This document shows, piece after piece, positions 1-5,236 of a DNA stretch of 5,236 nt (position 1 is its first letter; each line of letters begins with the position of its first letter). A model generated the notes under the pieces. It had not been told where the DNA came from. It was given only the letters and a program-made list of their open reading frames with translations, and searched no databases. This DNA comes from an uncultured Oceanobacillus sp. (GTDB lineage Bacteria > Bacillota > Bacilli > Bacillales > Amphibacillaceae): assembly GCA_938004015.1 (NCBI GenBank), contig CALKWU010000043.1:1-5236 (forward strand), given 5' to 3'. A program made the position numbers and the translations under genes.

Positions 1-951
1 ATGCATTTAACTGTTCCGTGAGCGCAGCCTGGGACTGCGTCAAATCGGTCATGCTCTCGATATGATTCAAAATTTGTTCGATCAATTCGTTCATTTTGTT
101 CAAACTGCTTTCAATGTTTTCCGTCGCTTCGGCGCTGTTTACCGCCAGTTTCCTCACTTCATCGGCCACCACCGCAAACCCCTGTCCATGTTCGCTGGCG
201 CGCGCCGCTTCAATGGCTACGTTCAAACCTAACAAATTGGTTTGGTCGGCAATTTCCCGGATGAAATTGGAAATCACTTTCGTTTCATCGGTGCTCGCTT
301 TCATTTCATTTGCCGCCTTCATCGATTGTTCCTGACGCAGTGCCGTCTCTTCTGCTTGTGCCGTGATCGATTCGGTCCCTTTCACCATTTCATCGATTGA
401 ATGGGACAGCTGGCGAATGCTTTCGTTCATCGCCTCGATGGCGTTTTCTTTGTTTTTCTCAAACGTCACATCGCGAATCGTGCCTGCAATCCGAAGCGGC
501 TTGCCGTATTCGTCGCGAAGCGCTCCGCCTCCCCCTCTGAACCAGCGGAATTCGCCATTTTTGGCGCGCAAACGGTGATCCATATCATATGGAGTCCTTC
601 CGGTAGGGTCGTTCAAATGTTTTTCGAACGTTCCCCAGACCCATTCGCTTTCATCAGGGTGAACCGCTTTATTCATCGTTTCAGGACTATTTGGAAAATC
701 ATGATCGTCCTCGTAACCAAACGACTTTCTCAGCCTATCCGAATAGATGATTTTCGAATCGGGATGGTTGTAATCACCTTCGACGATGGTCATCTCTCAG
801 AAACCGCCTTTAATCGCTTTCATCACCAAGTTCAAGCTAATCTCGGCTTCTTCTTTCTCTTTTTTCAGCTCCACCAACTGTTTTTCAGTCTTTGATTTTC
901 CACCAAAAATGTCTCGTTTTCAACTGTTTTGTTTTTCATAAACCATGCCAT
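1..951 (-). pseudogene. PAS-domain methyl-accepting chemotaxis protein, frameshifted and with an in-frame stop; 3' end outside window
   Basis: This would be a cytoplasmic chemoreceptor: a short N-terminal coiled coil (residues 1-47), one PAS/PAC sensor domain (about 48-165) and the start of the MCP signalling domain that docks CheA/CheW. No membrane segment is visible. Seen: PAC motif EFRWFRGGGGALRDEYGKP (about residues 135-153), then IAGTIRDVT. The conserved MCP hairpin tip lies at 181-243, with NLLGLNVAIEAARASEHGQG and FAVVADEVRKLA. The start is ATG 949-951, fixed by an AAAGGAGG site 7 bases upstream. Two lesions break it. One A is missing from the A-run at 881-885, so the start frame stops after 28 codons (TGA 865-867). 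A TGA at 797-799 also replaces the Trp of the family's GGFW(D/E)M motif. From 796 to the window edge the frame is fully open, so decay looks recent. Restart at ATG 791-793 is conceivable. Family assignment is firm; pseudogene status assumes no sequencing error. Confidence 0.9.
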
Positions 952-957
952 TTGAAT

Positions 958-965
958 ACCTCCTT
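958..965 (-). promoter_or_regulatory. Ribosome binding site of the broken chemoreceptor gene
   Basis: The minus strand reads AAAGGAGG, a near-perfect anti-16S match, 7 bases before ATG 949-951. It decides the original start, which the frameshift would otherwise hide. It also shows that the 28-codon opening frame belongs to the same gene as the long PAS-MCP frame below it. No convincing sigma-A or sigma-D promoter could be picked out in the AT-rich DNA upstream. Confidence 0.8.
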
Positions 966-1201
966 TTGTTACTTCATACTTTAGTCTCAATTTTTGCCTG
1001 TTTTATATAGATATTTTTTCTTATTTTAATTATATCAATTAACAAATTGAATAAAATATTAAAATACAATTAATTTAGACATTTTATGAACTTTTTGTGT
1101 TTTTACATTAAATGTAAATATAAGAATATATATTTTCGATTGTTTAGTAATGTACCATTTTGAATAATCCGGTATAGATTCAGTCATATAGGATTAAATG
1201 A
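966..1201. other. AT-rich intergenic DNA, no gene seen
   Basis: This stretch lies between the chemoreceptor start and the plus-strand FtsK-like relic. It is strikingly AT-rich; from 1021 to 1140 G+C is only about 10-15 percent by hand count, far below the flanking genes. No reading frame of any quality is present on either strand. It presumably holds the chemoreceptor promoter, but AT-richness gives many weak -10-like matches and no clear -35 partner. The one clear structure is the palindrome at 1102-1118. A weaker 6-bp inverted repeat (TCAATT/AATTGA) sits at 1035-1050. Confidence 0.6.
1102..1118. repeat. Perfect 17-bp palindrome (operator-like)
   Basis: TTTACATTAAATGTAAA has 8-bp arms, TTTACATT and AATGTAAA, around a single central A. 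It lies about 150 bases upstream of the chemoreceptor start and about 85 bases before the plus-strand relic. The symmetry suits a dimeric regulator site. In DNA this AT-rich, chance palindromes are more likely than usual, so function is not shown. Confidence 0.35.
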
Positions 1202-1387
1202 TTGAAGTTTACAAATTTTTTGAATGAATGTCATCTAAACCACAATATTGACAACTGTCCATATGATGAAGAATTCGATCAAGCATGTCATTTGCTAATT
1301 TTGGAGCTTGGAACATCTTCAACAAGATTTAAAATTCGCACTCGTGGTAAAGCTTGTATGAAGCCATATTCGCTGTGTTCACTGTAA
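1202..1387 (+). pseudogene. Probable remnant of an FtsK/SpoIIIE gamma (winged-helix) domain protein
   Basis: This is a 61-codon plus-strand frame opening with TTG and lacking a good ribosome binding site. Residues 21-31 (YDEEFDQACHL) and 33-48 (ILELGTSSTRFKIRTR) resemble the gamma domain of FtsK/SpoIIIE/SftA translocases. That domain typically runs D-E-L-Y-D-x-A then xxTASxSxLQRRFRIGYTRAARLID. The match is best read with about five residues missing after the TSST segment (the SxLQR part of the helix) and one missing Tyr before TR. Those gaps would remove much of the recognition helix region that binds KOPS/SRS-type DNA. There is no motor domain. An out-of-frame ATG at 1198-1200 after AGGA would join this frame if one T of the T-run near 1215-1220 were removed, suggesting another small frameshift. 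A weak AT-rich hairpin (1386-1404) overlaps the stop. It could instead be a divergent small protein or chance similarity; the alignment is from memory of the family pattern. Confidence 0.42.
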
Positions 1388-1482
1388 TAAGAATTTGACT
1401 TATTTTATTGAAATCTCATCTCTTCTTGTTTGGGAGAGAATGTAAGAGGTTTCTTTTTCGAAGTAAAAATTGAAAGAAAATC

Positions 1483-1695
1483 ATGCAAGTGATTTCCATC
1501 ACCAATACGAAAGCGAATAGAATCGAAAATCGTCTAGCCGATGGATCTATCATAGTTAATTCGATACGGAGCAAAGGAAATGATGTCACTCCGCCCATTT
1601 CTTCTTTACAAACAAAAAACCTAGAGCCGTATGAAATCGACTCGAGGTTTTACACTTATTCTAAAGAAGTCGCCAATTCGGACATGACTTTATGA
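1483..1695 (+). CDS. Doubtful unrecognised 70-codon reading frame
   Basis: A plus-strand frame begins at ATG 1483 with only a weak purine stretch (GAAAGA) before it; an in-frame TGA lies 12 bases upstream. I do not recognise the product. It is hydrophilic, with no signal peptide, membrane segment or repeat, and has a TPP motif in the middle. Against its being real: its 3' part runs through the terminator hairpin at 1617-1650 and then 40 bases into the end of the minus-strand ThDP-enzyme gene. In its favour: codon choice looks gene-like in the first 50 codons and it sits in a gap otherwise empty of intact genes. It may be a relic. Confidence 0.18.
   Translation: MQVISITNTKANRIENRLADGSIIVNSIRSKGNDVTPPISSLQTKNLEPYEIDSRFYTYSKEVANSDMTL
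1608..1650 (-). terminator. Intrinsic terminator of the ThDP-enzyme gene
   Basis: It begins 5 bases past the stop codon. The minus-strand transcript can fold AAACCT/AGGTTT (outer 6 bp), a C-U mismatch, then GAGTCG/CGGCTC (inner 6 bp with one G-U pair) around an 8-base loop. TTTGTTTGT follows at once. The imperfect pairs are tolerable only in the minus-strand RNA (G-U, C-U) and become C-A and A-G on the plus strand. This supports the orientation and argues against the overlapping plus-strand frame. Confidence 0.8.
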
Positions 1696-3392
1696 TAAAA
1701 TTCTTCATCCGTCGTTTTTATATCGAGCACTGCAGGCTTATTGCTGTGAAACGCCTCGGTTAATGCTCCCTTGATATCATTCGGGTCATCGATAGTATAC
1801 CCGAGACATCCCATGGCTGCCCCAATTTTTCCGTAATCGATGTCCATAAATTCAGAAGCGACTTTTTTCTCTCCTTGGGCATTTTTTACCCAACCTAAAG
1901 AAGAATTGTTAAAAATCACTGTGACGATCGGCAGGTCGTGTTCAACCGCGGTGATCAAACCGTTCATCGTCATGGAAAATCCGCCGTCTCCTGCAATTGC
2001 CAACACATTCTTATCCGGGTAAACTAATTTTGCGACTAACGCAGATGGAATCGCATATCCCATGCCTCCTGCCGAACCTGGTAAAATGATGCTTCCGGAA
2101 ACTTTCGATTTAAAATGGCGTATCGTGTAAACACGGTTCTCACCAGCATCCAGCGTAATCATCGTATTTTCATCAATCGCATCATAAATTTCTTTCAACG
2201 CCCGTTGTGGTTTGATTGGTCGAGCGTCGGCGTATGATTCGTCGACAAAAATATATTCCGAATCTTCTTTCAATTGAGCAATTCTTTCGATCCGTATTTC
2301 TATTTTGTTACGATCGATTTCGATTTCATGTTCCAATAGTTGAATCATTTCGTAAAGGACTCGTTTTGCGTCGCCGATGATCGCTTGGTCGACAGGTAAT
2401 GTCCAGCTCGCATGCTTCGATTCAATATCAATTTGGATGATGGTTTGTCGTTGTGGATCGATCAACTGCCTATGATGGTTGCATGTATCGGTTGGCGCAA
2501 GTTTTGAACCGACAACCAAAATGACATCTGCTTCCGACAATATTTTGTTTCCTACCGGTGTACCCCAGTTGCCAATAACACCAACGGATTGAGGATGCGT
2601 TTCACGCAATGCACTTTTTCCCATCGTTGTCGTTCCGACTGGTGCCCCCAACAACTCTGCAAAGTTTTCCAATTCATCAAAGGCTTTTGACACTTTCACG
2701 CCATTTCCAGCGATGATAAACGGATTTTTCGCTTCCTTTAACGTATGTAACGCCTTCATGAGTTCGTCGCGATGGGGCGTTTGCGTTTGATCCAACAAGT
2801 AATGTTTTGTATGATAAATGACTGGTGAACCGTCCGGTTTGACCGTTCCATTGATTGCAGAACTATGAAATACGACAGCTGATGGACCTGGATTGCCGTC
2901 TAAAGCATGTTTCAAGGCAAGTTGAACACTTTGGACAGCTTGTTCGGGCATGTGGACGACCGTGGAATATTTCGTAGCCGCTTCTACCGCTTTTTTTACA
3001 TCATAGCTGCCATATTCGCCAGTACCAGTCTGATAAGAACCGTGGTGTGAATAAGGTGCGTTGTCGGTCATATCCGTTAACATGACCATAGGTGAACTGC
3101 CTTGAATCGCTTCCACCGCTCCCATGAGGCCATTGCTGACGGCCCATGCACCTTGAGAAGTGAAGATTCCTGGTTTGCCTGTCAAACGGCCATACACCTC
3201 AGCCATGATGCTGGCAATTTGTTCATGTCTTGTAAGGATAGGTTTAATCGAAGAATTGGCAAGGGAATCGTATAATTTCATCATGTAGCCGCCGGGAACA
3301 CCAAAAACATATTCGACATCCGCTTCCTCGAGCACTTGTACGACGGCATCCATGGTACTTTTTTCTGCTTGAATCGACGTACGTTTAGCCAT
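1656..3392 (-). CDS. Thiamine-diphosphate-dependent enzyme, acetolactate synthase/2-oxoacid decarboxylase superfamily
   Basis: This 578-residue protein has the three-domain layout of ThDP enzymes. The N-terminal pyrimidine-binding domain (about 10-180) carries VFGVPGG (29-35) and the catalytic Glu57 in TRHEQ. A middle domain follows (about 205-350). The C-terminal diphosphate-binding domain (about 395-560) has the GDGGF (468-472) to NN (495-496) motif that holds Mg2+ and ThDP. Start ATG 3390-3392 has AAAGGG 9 bases upstream. Databases would probably call it acetolactate synthase large subunit, but it is not next to ilvN/ilvC, and residues 112-130 (APYSHHGSYQTGTGEYGSY) are unlike biosynthetic enzymes. 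The His116-His117 pair recalls the paired histidines near position 113-114 of pyruvate and indolepyruvate decarboxylases. Its neighbours make and use 2-oxoglutarate and succinate semialdehyde. I therefore infer, without proof, a 2-oxoglutarate decarboxylase-like role, as known for a cyanobacterial relative once annotated as acetolactate synthase. The superfamily is certain; the substrate is open. Confidence 0.92.
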   Translation of the reverse strand: MAKRTSIQAEKSTMDAVVQVLEEADVEYVFGVPGGYMMKLYDSLANSSIKPILTRHEQIASIMAEVYGRLTGKPGIFTSQGAWAVSNGLMGAVEAIQGSSPMVMLTDMTDNAPYSHHGSYQTGTGEYGSYDVKKAVEAATKYSTVVHMPEQAVQSVQLALKHALDGNPGPSAVVFHSSAINGTVKPDGSPVIYHTKHYLLDQTQTPHRDELMKALHTLKEAKNPFIIAGNGVKVSKAFDELENFAELLGAPVGTTTMGKSALRETHPQSVGVIGNWGTPVGNKILSEADVILVVGSKLAPTDTCNHHRQLIDPQRQTIIQIDIESKHASWTLPVDQAIIGDAKRVLYEMIQLLEHEIEIDRNKIEIRIERIAQLKEDSEYIFVDESYADARPIKPQRALKEIYDAIDENTMITLDAGENRVYTIRHFKSKVSGSIILPGSAGGMGYAIPSALVAKLVYPDKNVLAIAGDGGFSMTMNGLITAVEHDLPIVTVIFNNSSLGWVKNAQGEKKVASEFMDIDYGKIGAAMGCLGYTIDDPNDIKGALTEAFHSNKPAVLDIKTTDEEFYHKVMSELATSLE

Positions 3393-3422
3393 TGCATATT
3401 TCCCTTTCTTTATTATGATAGA

Positions 3423-3436
3423 TGTAAGTGCTTACA
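3423..3436. promoter_or_regulatory. cre-like palindrome (possible CcpA site) before the ThDP-enzyme gene
   Basis: TGTAAGTGCTTACA has 6-bp arms TGTAAG/CTTACA around a TG centre. The Bacillus catabolite-responsive element is roughly TGNAANCGNTNNCA. The minus strand here, TGTAAGCACTTACA, fits except that the central CG is CA. It lies 31 bases upstream of the start codon, between any promoter and the ribosome binding site, where binding would block transcription. A weak promoter reading (TTGTAA, 16 bases, TAATAA) would overlap it. Other LacI/GntR-family proteins could equally bind such a site. Confidence 0.4.
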
Positions 3437-3452
3437 AAATTATTGACATTTA

Positions 3453-3485
3453 GAGATGTCCAATGTTTATTTCTTTAGACATCTC
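3453..3485. repeat. Inverted repeat in the lhgO to ThDP-enzyme gap
   Basis: GAGATGTC (3453-3460) and GACATCTC (3478-3485) are perfect 8-bp arms separated by 17 bases. The repeat fills the stretch just after the lhgO stop. In the minus-strand RNA it could fold into a hairpin extended by one G-U pair, but no T-run follows, so it is a poor intrinsic terminator. It may instead be a two-half-site operator or an mRNA 3'-end stabiliser. The 25-base centre-to-centre spacing is about two and a half helical turns, which suits separated half sites less well. Confidence 0.5.
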
Positions 3486-3500
3486 CAAATGATTTCAGCA

Positions 3501-4709
3501 TCAAATCGCTTTATTATTCTCCTTGATGTCAGTAATTTTGTTAACGATCTCCTTGCCGATTTCTAATGAAGCTGTTGCCGCTGGTGATGGTGCATTACAT
3601 ACATGGATGCTGTTTTTTCCATTTACAATGTAAAAGTCATCCACTAATGTGCCATCGTTTTTTAATGCTTGCGCCCTCACTCCTGCTGGTGCAGGTGTTA
3701 AATCGTCTTCGGTAATTTCAGGGATTAACTGTTGTGCGTTTTTGACGAACAATTTTTTGCTGAAAGACCGGACGATTTCTTCAATGCCTACTTTGTAATA
3801 CTTCATGCCAAGTTTCCAAAATCCCGGAAACGTGGAAATTTCTAAAAAGTCTTTGAAATCAAATGACGTCTTCGTATATGCTTCACGTTTAAATCCAGGA
3901 ACAGCATTCGGACCAACATCTACTTCACCGTAAATCGTTCTTGTGAAATGGACGCCCAAAAATGGAAACTTCGGGTTCGGTACCGGATAAATCAAATTTT
4001 TCACCAAATGGCGTTTGTTTTCATTAATATAGTAGTATTCACCTCGAAATGGGAAAATTTTCATGTCAATTTGATAGCCTGCCATCCGTGCGATGCGATC
4101 ACTTTGCAAACCTGCACAATTGATGAGAAATTTGCCTCGGTACGTCTTGTTTCCCGTCTCGACGACGACTTCTCCGCTTCGTTCGTCAATCGCCTTTACC
4201 TCTTCATTTGTATGAATTTCACCGTTGTTTTCACGGATCAGTTCAGCAAGTTTGAAAGATACTTGTTTGTAATCCACAATTCCCGCAGATGGTACGTAAA
4301 TACCTTCTAAACCATTGACATGTGGTTCTTTTTCTAACAATTCTTCTTTCTTTAATAATTGGACATCTAAACCGTTTTGCAGTCCTCTTTCATACAGTTT
4401 GTGTAAATTGGGCAATTCATTTTCGTTTGTTGCAACGATCACTTTTCCACATTCTTCATAGTCGATACCATGCATTTCACAAAAGCGCTTCATGCTTTCG
4501 TTTCCCGCTTTAGCGAACTTAGCTTTGTAACTGCCAGGTGTATAATAGATGCCCGAATGGATCACTCCGCTATTATTTCCGGTCTGATGACTTGCCAATT
4601 CTCTTTCTTTTTCAAGGACGACTATTTTCGCATTTGGAAATTGTTCGATTAATGCCTTTCCTACTGATAAACCTACAATACCTCCACCGATGATGATAAA
4701 GTCTGTCAT
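3501..4709 (-). CDS. lhgO: L-2-hydroxyglutarate oxidase/dehydrogenase (FAD-dependent)
   Basis: This enzyme oxidises L-2-hydroxyglutarate to 2-oxoglutarate. In E. coli LhgO the electrons pass to the membrane quinone pool; other members use oxygen. The 402-residue length matches the family (about 400-420). The N-terminal Rossmann motif GGGIVG (8-13) and Glu33 at the end of the second strand bind FAD. HQTGNNSGVIHSGIYY (41-56) is the LhgO/L2HGDH signature, containing the conserved His that precedes the flavin-contacting segment. INCAGLQSD (196-204), FRGEYY (221-226), PAGVRAQ (341-347) and NAPSPAATASLEIG (372-385) are the remaining conserved blocks of this DAO-fold group. There is no signal peptide. 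Start ATG 4707-4709 has AAGGAG 8 bases upstream. It lies 83 bases below the aldehyde dehydrogenase and 108 above the ThDP enzyme, consistent with one transcription unit with internal control. E. coli pairs lhgO with csiD and gabD in glutarate use; csiD is not seen here. Confidence 0.93.
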   Translation of the reverse strand: MTDFIIIGGGIVGLSVGKALIEQFPNAKIVVLEKERELASHQTGNNSGVIHSGIYYTPGSYKAKFAKAGNESMKRFCEMHGIDYEECGKVIVATNENELPNLHKLYERGLQNGLDVQLLKKEELLEKEPHVNGLEGIYVPSAGIVDYKQVSFKLAELIRENNGEIHTNEEVKAIDERSGEVVVETGNKTYRGKFLINCAGLQSDRIARMAGYQIDMKIFPFRGEYYYINENKRHLVKNLIYPVPNPKFPFLGVHFTRTIYGEVDVGPNAVPGFKREAYTKTSFDFKDFLEISTFPGFWKLGMKYYKVGIEEIVRSFSKKLFVKNAQQLIPEITEDDLTPAPAGVRAQALKNDGTLVDDFYIVNGKNSIHVCNAPSPAATASLEIGKEIVNKITDIKENNKAI

Positions 4710-4734
4710 TTAGGATTCTCCTTACAACGTTAAA

Positions 4735-4756
4735 CATCGAAGTTTCATCGAAATTT
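4735..4756. repeat. Tandem 11-bp direct repeat upstream of lhgO
   Basis: CATCGAAGTTT (4735-4745) is followed at once by CATCGAAATTT (4746-4756), ten of eleven bases identical. One unit is close to one helical turn, so a protein could contact both copies on the same face. The repeat ends 11 bases upstream of the lhgO ribosome binding site. No known regulator is recognised, and chance duplication is possible. Confidence 0.4.
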
Positions 4757-4760
4757 CAGT

Positions 4761-4807
4761 ATAAAAATAAAATAAGGGGGATCGCTTGGTAATTAAATAC
4801 CAAGCGA
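4761..4807 (-). terminator. Hairpin over the aldehyde dehydrogenase stop codon; partial terminator or processing stem
   Basis: TCGCTTGGTA (4782-4791) and TACCAAGCGA (4798-4807) form a perfect 10-bp stem with a 6-base loop. The TAA stop (4793-4795) lies in the loop and the last codons form one arm. On the minus strand the stem is followed by TCCCCC and then a T-rich stretch. The six-base C-rich spacer makes it a weaker terminator than normal. It could attenuate read-through into lhgO or protect the upstream mRNA 3' end. Confidence 0.6.
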
Positions 4808-5236
4808 AATGTATTTCTCTTCAAGATACTCGCGAATACCCTGATGACCACCTTCACGGCCATAACCGCTTTCTTTGACCCCACCAAACGGTGCTTGTGC
4901 TGTTCCAGGCATGGCATCATTTAATCCTACAATTCCAAATTCAAGTCCTTCGGAAACTCTTACAGCCCTTGAAATATCTCTAGTATAATCGTAAGCCGCT
5001 AAACCATAAGGTGTGTTATTTGCCGCTTTTATGACTTCTTCTTCATCTTCGAATACGGTGATAGGAGCAATCGGGCCAAATGTTTCTTCGCTCATGATTT
5101 TCATTTCTTCAGTCACGTTGTCCAAAACAGTCGGTTCAAAGAAGTACCCTTGTTCGTCTGCTTTTTCGGCACCACCGCACAAAATGGTTGCTCCTTTGCT
5201 GACGGCATCTTCAACATGATCTTTTACTTTTTCAAT
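4793..5236 (-). CDS. gabD: Aldehyde dehydrogenase, succinate-semialdehyde dehydrogenase type; C-terminal 147 residues only
   Basis: The frame is open to the window edge, so the start, the catalytic Cys and the general-base Glu lie outside; about 330 residues are missing. Seen: GYFFEPTVL (30-38 of the fragment), EETFGPIAP (50-58, whose second Glu is the conserved nicotinamide-ribose ligand), NTPYGLAAY (74-82), APFGGVKESGYGRE (115-128) and the C-terminal tail REYLEEKYISLGI. This combination is typical of NAD(P)-dependent succinate-semialdehyde dehydrogenases (GabD), which oxidise succinate semialdehyde to succinate. Glutarate-semialdehyde dehydrogenase (DavD type) is very similar here and would also make sense beside lhgO, since lysine breakdown runs through glutarate and L-2-hydroxyglutarate. 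It is the most upstream gene of the minus-strand set visible. The symbol assumes the GabD reading. Confidence 0.85.
   Translation of the reverse strand: MEKVKDHVEDAVSKGATILCGGAEKADEQGYFFEPTVLDNVTEEMKIMSEETFGPIAPITVFEDEEEVIKAANNTPYGLAAYDYTRDISRAVRVSEGLEFGIVGLNDAMPGTAQAPFGGVKESGYGREGGHQGIREYLEEKYISLGI

Noticed and set aside
797..885. Programmed frameshift plus selenocysteine or read-through TGA in the chemoreceptor
   Set aside because: The A-run has no slippery heptamer followed by a stable hairpin, no selenocysteine element is visible, and the TGA sits at a conserved Trp. Mutation or sequencing error is simpler.
401..895. Long plus-strand reading frame (164 codons) and shorter plus-strand frames at 96-335 and 363-578
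   Set aside because: These are antisense shadows of the chemoreceptor; the minus strand gives unmistakable PAC and MCP motifs across the same bases.
966..1080. Sigma-D (flagellar) promoter for the chemoreceptor
   Set aside because: TAAA-like boxes occur by base composition, but no GCCGATAT-like -10 element was found at the right spacing.
1386..1404. AATAAG/CTTATT hairpin as a terminator for the FtsK-like relic
   Set aside because: Only one G-C pair in a 6-bp stem, with a broken T-run; too weak to call.
1416..1598. Minus-strand 60-codon frame with a hydrophobic segment
   Set aside because: No credible ribosome binding site, no recognised family, and it lies beyond the ThDP-gene terminator; most likely chance.
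1840..2022. Plus-strand frame antisense to the ThDP-enzyme gene
   Set aside because: It covers the GDG...NN coding region of the minus-strand gene; a shadow.
3948..4652. Plus-strand frames at 3948-4310, 4322-4513 and 4470-4652
   Set aside because: All are antisense to the clearly coding lhgO gene and show no protein-family features.
5013..5219. Plus-strand frame at the right edge
   Set aside because: Antisense to the aldehyde dehydrogenase, whose minus-strand translation matches conserved motifs throughout.

Overview
The window reads as chromosomal DNA from a low- to moderate-G+C Gram-positive bacterium of the Bacillaceae type. Signs of this are the strong AGGAGG-like ribosome binding sites, the Bacillus-style protein sequences, a CcpA-cre-like palindrome and hairpin-plus-T-tract terminators. 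The species cannot be named from sequence alone. Every intact gene lies on the minus strand, so transcription runs from high to low coordinates.

Right half (about 5236 to 1656): three genes in a row. First is the C-terminal part of an NAD(P)-dependent aldehyde dehydrogenase of the succinate-semialdehyde dehydrogenase type (4793-5236, cut by the window edge). Next is a complete FAD-dependent L-2-hydroxyglutarate oxidase/dehydrogenase (3501-4709, lhgO). Last is a complete thiamine-diphosphate (ThDP) enzyme of the acetolactate synthase/2-oxoacid decarboxylase superfamily (1656-3392), closed by a good intrinsic terminator (1608-1650). The gaps of 83 and 108 bases carry possible control elements: a hairpin built over the dehydrogenase stop codon, an 11-bp tandem repeat, a 17-base-spaced inverted repeat and a cre-like palindrome.

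Read together, these genes suggest a short catabolic route: L-2-hydroxyglutarate to 2-oxoglutarate (LhgO), then to succinate semialdehyde (if the ThDP enzyme is a 2-oxoglutarate decarboxylase), then to succinate (aldehyde dehydrogenase). The decarboxylase step is my inference. The other two steps follow from recognised families.

Left half (about 1655 to 1): a decayed stretch. A 705-base, partly very AT-rich interval holds a short plus-strand reading frame that looks like a shrunken FtsK/SpoIIIE gamma (DNA-binding winged-helix) domain, and one weak unrecognised reading frame. Beyond it, a soluble PAS-domain methyl-accepting chemotaxis protein runs off the left edge. It has a perfect ribosome binding site but is broken by a one-base homopolymer deletion and by a TGA in place of a conserved PAS tryptophan, so I call it a pseudogene.

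No rRNA, tRNA, CRISPR array, insertion sequence or complete mobile element is visible.
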